Virus record (IMG/VR): IMGVR_UViG_3300043466_002526
Location: 1 to 48,716 of that record
DNA length: 48,716 bases
Source: a virus
Strand: one strand, 5' to 3'
In this document: piece after piece, positions 21,500-27,295 of the stretch
Layout of the letters: each line of letters begins with the position of its first letter
Numbering within the stretch: position 1 is the stretch's first letter
Notes under the pieces: model-generated
Told to the model about the DNA's origin: nothing
Database searches by the model: none
The model's input: only the letters and a program-made list of their open reading frames with translations
Program-made: the position numbers and the translations under genes

Positions 21500-21584
21500 A
21501 GTAAGTGGTCAGATTTGAACTGACGGGAGACTTTCGTCTGTCGGTTTTGCAGACCGATGGTTTCAACCACTCACCCACACTTAC
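21500..21584 (-). tRNA. tRNA-Cys(GCA) with class II variable arm
   Basis: Acceptor GTAAGTG/CACTTAC, discriminator T, anticodon arm TCGGT-CTGCAAA-ACCGA. The variable arm AGAC-GAAA-GTCT and the D-arm GGTGAGTGGTTGAAACC look serine-like. U73 plus GCA favours Cys charging. Confidence 0.9.
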
Positions 21585-21587
21585 ATA

Positions 21588-22043
21588 TTAACGGCAGTGG
21601 TGGTCTGCCGCTCTTGTTGCAATTTGATTGTGTGGTTTTATATTTGTTTTATACCCCAAGGACATTGCCCATCCTGTTGCTGGTTGAACCAGTTTTGAAC
21701 TAAAGTGTTTATCGTCACTATTATAGTCCAAGTCAATTTCCACCTTTACATTAACTTTCTTTGTCAGCCATTCAGCAACCTCAATTGAATAATCGGCCTC
21801 ATTCCATAATCTTGTCCATTTGTCTTTTACTTTTTTCATCTTTTGTTTGTGGTAAATATAGTGGACACCCCTATTACCATACCTGTAAGCAATTGCCGTA
21901 ACATAAACAGTTGATCTTCTATGATTTTGAGAGTCAGTTCCGATATGAACTTCTGCCCAGGGACAATCTTTTAGAATGTCAATTGTGTGTTTTACAATGT
22001 CAGATACAGGTTCACCAGTAACTTTTCGGAATACTCTGTTCAT
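21588..22043 (-). CDS. YkuK/DUF458-like RNase H-fold protein
   Basis: 151 residues. VHIGTDSQNHRRSTVYVTAIAY is the signature first strand with its acidic residue, VEIDLDYN supplies further acidic residues, and AADHHC ends the protein. This matches the YkuK (DUF458) group of the RNase H-like superfamily, predicted nucleases of unknown substrate. Located inside the tRNA array between tRNA-Cys and tRNA-Phe; a role in RNA processing is possible. Confidence 0.75.
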   Translation of the reverse strand: MNRVFRKVTGEPVSDIVKHTIDILKDCPWAEVHIGTDSQNHRRSTVYVTAIAYRYGNRGVHYIYHKQKMKKVKDKWTRLWNEADYSIEVAEWLTKKVNVKVEIDLDYNSDDKHFSSKLVQPATGWAMSLGYKTNIKPHNQIATRAADHHCR

Positions 22044-22057
22044 AGTTTATAATTTTT

Positions 22058-22133
22058 GTGGAACCCAACCGAGTCGAACGGTTACCTTCTGATCTTCAGT
22101 CAGACGTGACACACCTGCTTACACCAGGGTTCC
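22058..22133 (-). tRNA. tRNA-Phe(GAA)
   Basis: GGAACCC/GGGTTCC acceptor, anticodon arm TCTGA-CTGAAGA-TCAGA, T-arm AACCG-TTCGACT-CGGTT. Confidence 0.94.
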
Positions 22134-22142
22134 TTATTTTAG

Positions 22143-22215
22143 CGCGTCGTCAGGGAATCGAACCCAATGTCCATGCGAGGTGTTGGAGACCTGCCGCTTC
22201 CATAAGCTACGACGC
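22143..22215 (-). tRNA. tRNA-Trp(CCA)
   Basis: GCGTCGT/ACGACGC acceptor and AGGT-CTCCAAC-ACCT anticodon arm. Confidence 0.93.
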
Positions 22216-22256
22216 AGTAGTGCCCGACCTAGCTCGGTGCCGACTTCGGATTAAAG

Positions 22257-22328
22257 TACCCCTCGAGAGATTTGAACTCCCACCTTAAGCCTTAGAAGAG
22301 CTTTGTACTTCCATTATACGAAAGGGGC
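22257..22328 (-). tRNA. tRNA-Arg(TCT)
   Basis: Anticodon arm AAGCT-CTTCTAA-GGCTT; acceptor GCCCCTT/GAGGGGT. First of three TCT-anticodon genes. Confidence 0.92.
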
Positions 22329-22334
22329 AAATAA

Positions 22335-22463
22335 AAGATGATGAACAACTTTATCAGGAATCCCGTCGTATGACTTCACACACCCTTAGAGAGAAATCTA
22401 TTCTTAGTGTGTACCCTTGCGAACACCTCTCCGTGTCCGTTGTTCTACGCTTCCTATCATCTT
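22335..22463 (-). ncRNA. Closed-stem RNA, 129 nt, between tRNA-Arg genes
   Basis: AAGATGAT/ATCATCTT (8 bp) continues after an asymmetric bulge into GAACAAC/GTTGTTC (7 bp). Inside are GGACAC-GGAGAG-GTGTTC and ACACAC/GTGTGT hairpins. Strongly structured and non-coding. Confidence 0.6.
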
Positions 22464-22466
22464 TTG

Positions 22467-22538
22467 TACCTTCGGAGAGACTCGAACTCCCAATCATCAG
22501 ATTCGTATTCTGAGGCTTTTCCATTAAGCTACGAAGGT
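22467..22538 (-). tRNA. tRNA-Arg(ACG)
   Basis: Anticodon arm TCAGA-ATACGAA-TCTGA; acceptor ACCTTCG/CGAAGGT. Confidence 0.93.
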
Positions 22539-22541
22539 ATA

Positions 22542-22635
22542 AATAGTTCTGGTCAACCACTCGTCACCCACCTCAGGGAATAAAGGGAATACCACCCTAT
22601 ACTTTGAGCCTAAGCCTTGTCCGTTGTGAACTATT
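22542..22635 (-). ncRNA. Closed-stem RNA (AATAGTTC/GAACTATT)
   Basis: A perfect 8-bp terminal helix encloses ~78 nt with an inner CTCA...TGAG/GGG...CCC helix. It lies between tRNA-Arg(ACG) and tRNA-His. Confidence 0.55.
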
Positions 22636-22637
22636 TG

Positions 22638-22711
22638 TGTGTATGATGGGGCACGATCCCATGGCCTCCACTTTCACAGAGTGGCACTCTACCAACTGAG
22701 CTACATACACC
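22638..22711 (-). tRNA. tRNA-His(GTG)
   Basis: Anticodon arm CCACT-CTGTGAA-AGTGG, acceptor GTGTATG/CATACAC with a G at -1, T-loop ATCGTGC. Confidence 0.92.
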
Positions 22712-22718
22712 ATATAAA

Positions 22719-22737
22719 CCCCACTCCGTAAGTGGGG
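22719..22737. terminator. GC-rich hairpin, possible terminator
   Basis: CCCCACT-CCGTA-AGTGGGG. On the minus strand it is followed by TTTATAT, a weak tail. Confidence 0.35.
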
Positions 22738-22775
22738 AGGGTCAATCCGGCCTGACCAAGCCATTACCTTCTCCG

Positions 22776-22976
22776 TTAGGGAGATGCTTCTTTGGTTGAT
22801 TCAATATGTTCTAACGCAATTAGAATCAATCCGTTGAGGTATTGCCATTTTGGACTTGCGGTTGGGTAATGTCCAAATATCTCAACTAATTTTTGTTCTT
22901 GCCATTCCCTTTCTGAAGGTACCGGTGATAACCATTCTTCTTCGTTTTTTTCAAATGCTATAAAAGTTTCTATTTT
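22776..22976 (-). pseudogene. Open frame of 66 codons without a usable start
   Basis: The frame encodes a protein-like sequence (KNEEEWLSPVPSEREWQEQK, then HYPTASPKWQYLNG) but has no ATG, GTG or TTG at its beginning; an in-frame stop precedes it. It may be a decayed 3' fragment of a gene or use a rare ATA start. It interrupts the tRNA array between tRNA-His and tRNA-Met. Confidence 0.3.
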
Positions 22977-22988
22977 TTAAAAGTTTTG

Positions 22989-23058
22989 TCCCGTATGTTG
23001 GGTTCGAACCAACCTAAAATCGGATATGAGCCAATTTCGTTCACCTAGAACCTACGGG
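22989..23058 (-). tRNA. tRNA with CAT anticodon (Met or Ile2)
   Basis: Anticodon arm ATTGG-CTCATAT-CCGAT; acceptor CCCGTAG/ATACGGG. Confidence 0.9.
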
Positions 23059-23073
23059 TTGTTGTTTTATATC

Positions 23074-23155
23074 TATCCGGAAATTTTCCTAATTGATTGT
23101 TCAATCTTAGATGTCTATCCGGAAAAAAGTTATAGTATCCGGAAAATTTCCGGAT
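23074..23155. repeat. TATCCGGAAA repeats and palindrome
   Basis: Three direct copies of TATCCGGAAA (23074, 23116, 23136) and one inverted copy (TTTCCGGAT, 23147-23155). The last two form a near-perfect palindrome. They fill the spacer between tRNA-Met and tRNA-Ser and could be protein-binding sites. Confidence 0.6.
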
Positions 23156-23162
23156 TTTAATT

Positions 23163-23249
23163 GCGGAAGACATTGGAATCGAACCAAATACCCGAAGGTA
23201 CATCTCGCTTAGCAGGCGGACCCTATCGCCATCAAGGTTTATCTTCCGT
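23163..23249 (-). tRNA. tRNA-Ser(GCT)
   Basis: Class II: anticodon arm CGC-CTGCTAA-GCG, variable arm TACC-TTCG-GGTA, acceptor CGGAAGA/TCTTCCG. Confidence 0.93.
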
Positions 23250-23251
23250 AG

Positions 23252-23324
23252 TGTTCACGATAGGTTACGATCCTATTACCTCCGACGTATCAGATCGGTG
23301 CTCTACCAATTGAGCTACGTGAAC
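23252..23324 (-). tRNA. tRNA-Ile(GAT)
   Basis: Anticodon arm CCGAT-CTGATAC-GTCGG; acceptor GTTCACG/CGTGAAC. Confidence 0.94.
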
Positions 23325-23330
23325 TTATTG

Positions 23331-23405
23331 CGGACCAGATAGGACTCGAACCTACTATCTTCTGCTTAACAGGCAGTAGCTTATGACCACTTAAGCTTCT
23401 GGTCC
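23331..23405 (-). tRNA. tRNA-Asn(GTT)
   Basis: Anticodon arm CTGC-CTGTTAA-GCAG; acceptor GGACCAG/CTGGTCC. Confidence 0.94.
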
Positions 23406-23409
23406 ATTG

Positions 23410-23495
23410 TGGGAGAGGAGGGACTCGAACCCCCAAGTTCCATTACAGAAGACGGTTTTACAGACCGCTGAGCCAACCAATTGCTCAACTCTCCC
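23410..23495 (-). tRNA. tRNA-Tyr(GTA)
   Basis: Class II: anticodon arm GCGGT-CTGTAAA-ACCGT; acceptor GGGAGAG/CTCTCCC. First RNA after the promoter at 23506. Confidence 0.94.
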
Positions 23496-23505
23496 TTAAT
23501 TTTTA

Positions 23506-23537
23506 CAAAGATAATACTTTTTTTTAATTAACACAAA
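23506..23537 (-). promoter_or_regulatory. Array promoter (TTTG-N20-TATCTTTG)
   Basis: Exact match on the minus strand, ~11 nt before tRNA-Tyr; drives the 23.5-21.4 kb tRNA unit. Confidence 0.8.
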
Positions 23538-24151
23538 TTAAATCCTTTATACCAACCAAATTGTTTTGCCGTCCTTATTTTATGACAATTTGAACATCTA
23601 ACGTCACATTTATCAATTTCTTGTTTTATTTTTTCCCATTTATATCCTTTATGTACCGCGGTTGAGAGTTCAAAGTGTTTATCTGTATCATCCCTATGGT
23701 CAAATTCTAAAACTATCACATTTGTTTCCCCACAATCAACACAAGGATTACTTTTTAAGTAATTAAAGATTTCATTTCTAATCTTGAAGTGGTATTTTTT
23801 ATTTCTTTCCTGTATTACTTTTTTGTGTTTTTCTGGATTTTCAGAATAATACTTTTTAGACCTATTATTACTACAATCTCGACAAATAGTATTTAAACCG
23901 TCTTTTTTTGTTTTGTTTTTATTAAATTCTGTTTTGTTTTTTTTAATACCACAGGTCCCACAATATTTTTCATTATCTCCACATTCAATAGGACATTTAG
24001 GGTGATAATTTTCAAATTTTATATTATACCTATTTGCTACATATCTTATAGAGTCTCTTGTTTTACCTAAAATTTTACCTATTTCGGTATAATTTTTACC
24101 CTCAATTATTAGTAGTTCTACTTTTTTTATTTCATTTTCATCCCATCCCAT
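23528..24151 (-). CDS. HNH homing endonuclease with zinc finger
   Basis: 207 residues. The N-terminal helix-turn-helix GWDENEIKKVELLIIEGKNY matches that of the Vsr-like protein at 15865, so domains have been shuffled. A CGTCGIKKNKTEFN...CRDC finger and an HNH core of the CVDCGETNVIVLEFDHRD...CSNCHKIRTAKQ type follow. AATATTTATAAT precedes the ATG at 24151. The stop region overlaps the array promoter. Confidence 0.9.
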   Translation of the reverse strand: MGWDENEIKKVELLIIEGKNYTEIGKILGKTRDSIRYVANRYNIKFENYHPKCPIECGDNEKYCGTCGIKKNKTEFNKNKTKKDGLNTICRDCSNNRSKKYYSENPEKHKKVIQERNKKYHFKIRNEIFNYLKSNPCVDCGETNVIVLEFDHRDDTDKHFELSTAVHKGYKWEKIKQEIDKCDVRCSNCHKIRTAKQFGWYKGFNLC

Positions 24152-24229
24152 ATCTGTCTTTTTATTATAAATATTATGAATAATGAAAAAAACCACTATA
24201 CTTTTAAATTTTTTTTAAATTAAAAGTTG

Positions 24230-24304
24230 TGTCCCCGGTTGGATTCGAACCAACGGTCTTCCCGTTAAAAGCGGGAGGCTTGAACCAGACTCAGCTACGA
24301 GGAC
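24230..24304 (-). tRNA. tRNA-Lys(TTT)
   Basis: Anticodon arm TCCCG-CTTTTAA-CGGGA; acceptor GTCCTCG/CGGGGAC. Confidence 0.94.
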
Positions 24305-24310
24305 TTATAG

Positions 24311-24384
24311 TAGCATAGGCCGGACTCGAACCGACATCTTCCTCATCCCAAATGAGGTGGCTTAGCCAATTAGCCAACTACGCT
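24311..24384 (-). tRNA. tRNA-Pro(TGG)
   Basis: Anticodon arm CCTCA-TTTGGGA-TGAGG; acceptor AGCGTAG/CTATGCT. Confidence 0.94.
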
Positions 24385-24390
24385 ATAGTG

Positions 24391-24474
24391 AGGAAGAGTG
24401 AGGTGTCGATCCCCATACCTTTCAGTACCTACCGTTTTCAAGACGGTGTCACAAGCCGTTGTGATTACCCTTCC
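24391..24474 (-). tRNA. tRNA-Ser(TGA)
   Basis: Class II: anticodon arm ACCGT-CTTGAAA-ACGGT; acceptor GGAAGGG/CTCTTCC; T-loop ATCGACA. Confidence 0.92.
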
Positions 24475-24479
24475 ATTGT

Positions 24480-24548
24480 TGTTCCCCAGGGACTCGAACC
24501 CCAATTCCACGGACCAAAACCGCGTGTCCTGCCATTAGACGAGGGAAC
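24480..24548 (-). tRNA. tRNA-Gln(TTG)
   Basis: Anticodon arm CGCGG-TTTTGGT-CCGTG; acceptor GTTCCCT/GGGGAAC. Confidence 0.93.
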
Positions 24549-24565
24549 AAAATGAAGCCAATATG

Positions 24566-24574
24566 TCAAAGAAC
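24566..24574 (-). promoter_or_regulatory. boxA-like element (GTTCTTTGA)
   Basis: GTTCTTTGACATATTGG between tRNA-Thr and tRNA-Gln; the copy closest to the rRNA-leader boxA of Bacteroidota as I know it. Confidence 0.6.
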
Positions 24575-24586
24575 TTTTTTCTTTTG

Positions 24587-24659
24587 AGGTTCCTATCAGG
24601 TTCGAACTGATGACTCCGGGTTACAAAGCCGGGGTATTACCAAACTATACTAAGAAACC
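24587..24659 (-). tRNA. tRNA-Thr(TGT)
   Basis: Anticodon arm CCGG(C)-TTTGTAA-(C)CCGG; acceptor GGTTTCT/AGGAACC. Confidence 0.92.
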
Positions 24660-24668
24660 AATATAAAA

Positions 24669-24697
24669 CAAAAAACCCAAGGTTTGTTGCCTTGGGT
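24669..24697 (-). terminator. Rho-independent terminator
   Basis: ACCCAAGG/CCTTGGGT hairpin, loop CAACAAA, then six T on the minus strand, after the 35-aa gene. Confidence 0.8.
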
Positions 24698-24729
24698 CTT
24701 ATATTCCTTTTTATGTTTATTAATCGTTA

Positions 24730-24837
24730 TTAACTCATAAATGAAAATGCCCCAGACAGTTTAAGCGTGTTATAGCAGAAGGACCACTGATTGCGCGGTT
24801 GCTTACTAATGACCATATGTCTAAGATTTGTTTTCAT
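24730..24837 (-). CDS. Small ORF (35 aa) with phage promoter and terminator
   Basis: 35 residues starting MKTNLRHMVISKQPRNQW and ending with a Ser/Phe-rich tail. ATATATTTATAACG lies just upstream of the ATG and a strong terminator follows, so it is a complete mini transcription unit. No similarity recognised. Confidence 0.45.
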   Translation of the reverse strand: MKTNLRHMVISKQPRNQWSFCYNTLKLSGAFSFMS

Positions 24838-24884
24838 TTTCGTTATAAATATATCGTTATTTCTAAAAGTTTTAATTTCTGTTA

Positions 24885-24915
24885 CAAAGATAGGTATTTT
24901 TTTCTAATTGACAAG
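24885..24915 (-). promoter_or_regulatory. Host-type promoter (CTTG-N19-TATCTTTG)
   Basis: TATCTTTG on the minus strand upstream of the small ORF and of the Lys-Thr tRNA group; read-through or antitermination would be needed to reach the tRNAs. Confidence 0.6.
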
Positions 24916-24932
24916 TGTTTTTTTAAAAAAAT

Positions 24933-25223
24933 TTAGTGTAATCTCATTATGTGTTTAATTATTTTATTTATATCTTCTTCTGTTTGGTAAGCTAGTACAT
25001 CATTTGTTAGTTCTGTATCATAACAAATTTCCCAATAATCTTTTGTTCCTTTTAAAATTGCAACCTCCCAAGTATTGTCATCTGTATATGTCGAATATCT
25101 ACTACTACCTGGATGTCTAAATCTAACAACAGAAAGTCCGTATCCACCAGGAAAGAAAATCAGACCGTGTAATCCTTCACCAACACTATGTGGTTCAAAC
25201 TCTATATCGTCAAATGTAAACAT
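24933..25223 (-). CDS. Conserved phage protein, paralogue of 18863
   Basis: 96 residues; see the 18863 protein, with which it shares most positions. The ATG at 25223 is chosen because TACATTTG, a host-type -7 box, lies 7 nt before it. Both copies flank tRNA sub-arrays, suggesting duplication together with neighbouring DNA. Confidence 0.75.
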   Translation of the reverse strand: MFTFDDIEFEPHSVGEGLHGLIFFPGGYGLSVVRFRHPGSSRYSTYTDDNTWEVAILKGTKDYWEICYDTELTNDVLAYQTEEDINKIIKHIMRLH

Positions 25224-25310
25224 AGAACAAATGTAAGTATTTTTTAAAGAAAAAATCAATAATATTAAATTTTATTTTTTTAATTCAAACTAATATTATA
25301 TATTTGTATA

Positions 25311-25730
25311 ATGAAGACAATAAAAGTATATAAAATTAAAATTGACAACCAAGAGTTGGCAAATGATATTATGGACGATTTTACTAATATTGTTATTGGT
25401 GACGAAATTTTAAATGTTATTTTTAATTCAATTAGTGAAACTGAAGATTTTGTTTTTTGTTTTTTAACCGATGATAAACAAGAGATGATTTTTAATTTGT
25501 TTATTGATTATGGTGTTTTAAGATCGCACTTTGACATTACAAAAGATGTTTTATATCAAAAAGATACGAGCATTGTTGTTGAATGTCTAAGTGATATTAA
25601 ATTGATTAAAAATTTTATTAGTGAGTTTTTGGATTCCGATACGGTTTTGGATAAAATTATTGAACTTGGTATTGATTCGTTAAATGATATTGATTACCAA
25701 GTATTACAAAATGAAAATCCCCAAGTATAA
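25311..25730 (+). CDS. Acidic protein of unknown function
   Basis: 139 residues, acidic, mostly alternating beta and helix (MKTIKVYKIKIDNQELANDI; GVLRSHFDITKDVLYQKD). No recognised domain. TATATTTG lies 4 nt before the ATG (25299-25306), the near-leaderless arrangement also seen for the rhomboid gene. A terminator follows the stop. Confidence 0.65.
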   Translation: MKTIKVYKIKIDNQELANDIMDDFTNIVIGDEILNVIFNSISETEDFVFCFLTDDKQEMIFNLFIDYGVLRSHFDITKDVLYQKDTSIVVECLSDIKLIKNFISEFLDSDTVLDKIIELGIDSLNDIDYQVLQNENPQV

Positions 25731-25747
25731 CCTGGGGATTTTTTTTA
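25714..25747. terminator. Terminator between converging genes
   Basis: ATCCCCA and TGGGGAT pair around AGTATAACC, followed by a T-run. Confidence 0.75.
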
Positions 25748-26167
25748 TTTATTTCTTTTTCTACTTTCTGACATTGTTCCAGGACTAAATGGTGATCCGG
25801 CACCTAATCTTCTTTTTGGGTCAGAATGACGAGGAACCCATTTAACATATTTGTCTTTGTTACCAACAATTTCCCATCTTCCTCTGTAATTATCTTCTTC
25901 AGCTTGACGCATAAGGGATTCTTTTTTTCTATCCCAATTATCATAAAACACATCTTCTTCTGGTATAGCGTCTAATTCAGATTTTAATTCATCACGCTTA
26001 GCATCTTTCTCTGATTCATCACCATAACCAGTAAAACCTCTTTTAATTCCTTTTCCTAAATCACCAAAGAAACCTTCTTCAACCTCAACATCTTGTTGTT
26101 CTTTGATTATTCTTTCAACCAAATGAATTAGTTCTGATTCGGTTAATCTAACTATTTTCTTTCCCAT
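25745..26167 (-). CDS. Leader protein, 140 aa
   Basis: Leader MGKKIVRLTESELIHLVERI followed by I-K-E, candidate cut after Glu23. The mature part is hydrophilic: a Gly/Glu segment (EGFFGDLGKGIKRGFTGYGD), charged helices, then YVKWVPRHSDPKRRLGAGSP. No known domain. ATATATTTATTATT lies ~40 nt upstream. Confidence 0.7.
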   Translation of the reverse strand: MGKKIVRLTESELIHLVERIIKEQQDVEVEEGFFGDLGKGIKRGFTGYGDESEKDAKRDELKSELDAIPEEDVFYDNWDRKKESLMRQAEEDNYRGRWEIVGNKDKYVKWVPRHSDPKRRLGAGSPFSPGTMSESRKRNK

Positions 26168-26227
26168 ATTTTTATTTTTTATTTCTTATTTTAATAATAA
26201 ATATATGGAAGACTAAAAAAAACAAAA

Positions 26228-26250
26228 AAAGGAGATAAAAATCTCCTTTT
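26228..26250 (-). terminator. Hairpin terminator
   Basis: AAAGGAGAT and ATCTCCTTT pair around AAAA; T-rich on the minus strand. Confidence 0.7.
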
Positions 26251-26341
26251 AATTTTTTTGTTCTTCTAAGATTTTAAGATAGACTATATAATCTTCAGAT
26301 GTTATAAACTCGTAATGTATCTGTTCAAAAATATCTTCCAT
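26249..26341 (-). CDS. Small acidic protein (30 aa), coupled to 26341 gene
   Basis: 30 residues (MEDIFEQIHYEFITSEDYIV, then YLKILEEQKN). Its ATG overlaps the upstream stop in TAATG, typical of translational coupling, and a terminator follows. Function unknown. Confidence 0.5.
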   Translation of the reverse strand: MEDIFEQIHYEFITSEDYIVYLKILEEQKN

Positions 26342-27078
26342 TATTCGTTGTATAACATTTTAATAATTTCAACATCGATTGGTGCGTATTCAGTTGTTGT
26401 TGTCCAACCTTGGTAAAACATACTATTTGGATAATCGTAAGAATCTTGTTTGAAACCTAAAGCTTGAGTAAATTCTTCACGAAGTAAGTGTTTTTGACCG
26501 TCAATATCTGCGCATCTAAAAATATCAACAAACATATTTGCATCATAAATAACAGAACCAGAATTTGTAGTAAATAAACCCCAATTGTCCTCAACATAAT
26601 TAGCAGCATATGGTTCTACATTTACATAATCTTGAGCTGAACCGAAAACAACAACAAAATTAGCCTCACTTCTTGAATTAACAAATTTTATGTTAATCGG
26701 ATCAATATAAGAATTTAATTCATTTACAATACTTTTAAACTCATCCATAAGGTAATCACGCTTTTGACCCATAACATATACCTTAACATCACTATTCCAC
26801 TTCGAGATTTGGTCTCCTGAACCATACTCTGAACCTCTACAAATAGTATTAAAGTAGTTGATAGCTTCTTTTGAATGTTCAACAGGCTCACTAGGTTCAG
26901 TAGGTTGATTGTCACTTTCAGTTTGAGTTTGTGTTTTATTACCACCACCATATTGTGTTGATAATGTGTCAACCAAATCTGAAATATTGTTTAAATCAGA
27001 TAATGACTTATTTTTTGAGTTTTCATACATAAAAAATGCTGCACCCAAAACTACGACTAAAGAGAAAACTGTTTTCAT
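26341..27078 (-). CDS. DUF2927-like protein, membrane-anchored or secreted
   Basis: 245 residues. There is an N-terminal hydrophobic segment (residues ~3-18), a Thr/Gln/Glu-rich linker (~50-70), and a globular domain. Its C-terminal part, LLREEFTQALGFKQDSYDYPNSMFYQG, resembles the DUF2927 family, an uncharacterised zincin-like group. In these the expected first His of HExxH is replaced (here R-E-E), so catalytic activity is doubtful. A host-type promoter TTTG-N19-TATCTTTG (27108-27138) drives it. Confidence 0.6.
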   Translation of the reverse strand: MKTVFSLVVVLGAAFFMYENSKNKSLSDLNNISDLVDTLSTQYGGGNKTQTQTESDNQPTEPSEPVEHSKEAINYFNTICRGSEYGSGDQISKWNSDVKVYVMGQKRDYLMDEFKSIVNELNSYIDPINIKFVNSRSEANFVVVFGSAQDYVNVEPYAANYVEDNWGLFTTNSGSVIYDANMFVDIFRCADIDGQKHLLREEFTQALGFKQDSYDYPNSMFYQGWTTTTEYAPIDVEIIKMLYNE

Positions 27079-27107
27079 ATTTTTTATTGTTTTAATTGAT
27101 TACAATA

Positions 27108-27138
27108 CAAAGATATATGTTTTATTTGGATTTACAAA
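27108..27138 (-). promoter_or_regulatory. Promoter of the DUF2927-like gene
   Basis: TTTG-N19-TATCTTTG on the minus strand, 30 nt before the ATG. Confidence 0.7.
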
Positions 27139-27159
27139 ACATTTTTTGAAATTTTTTTG

Positions 27160-27215
27160 TGATTCCGAATGGATTCGAACCATTGACCTACTGCTTAGAA
27201 GGCAACCATTGAATC
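27160..27215 (-). tRNA. D-armless tRNA-Arg(TCT)-like gene (56 nt)
   Basis: GATTC/GAATC acceptor pairs, anticodon arm GTTGC-CTTCTAA-GCAGT and T-arm AATGG-TTCGAAT-CCATT are intact, but only TG separates acceptor and anticodon arm: the D-arm is absent. TAATTTTG, a host-type -7 box, lies ~8 nt upstream, so it may be transcribed. It is either a deletion derivative or a minimal tRNA. Confidence 0.6.
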
Positions 27216-27295
27216 ATAATACAAAATTACATATTAATTTTTAATATATACAACTTTTTATTAGAATTTTTTTTTCTATCCATATATTTATTAAT

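Noticed and set aside
22058-22560. Frames of ~70 codons over tRNA-Phe, Trp, Arg genes
   Set aside because: Fully explained by tRNAs and a structured RNA.
23074-23155. CRISPR-like repeat
   Set aside because: Repeats are 10 nt, spacing is irregular (42 and 20 nt) and no cas gene is present.
26341-27078. Active HExxH zinc protease
   Set aside because: The candidate motif reads R-E-E-F-T, lacking the first His; only a DUF2927-like resemblance can be claimed.
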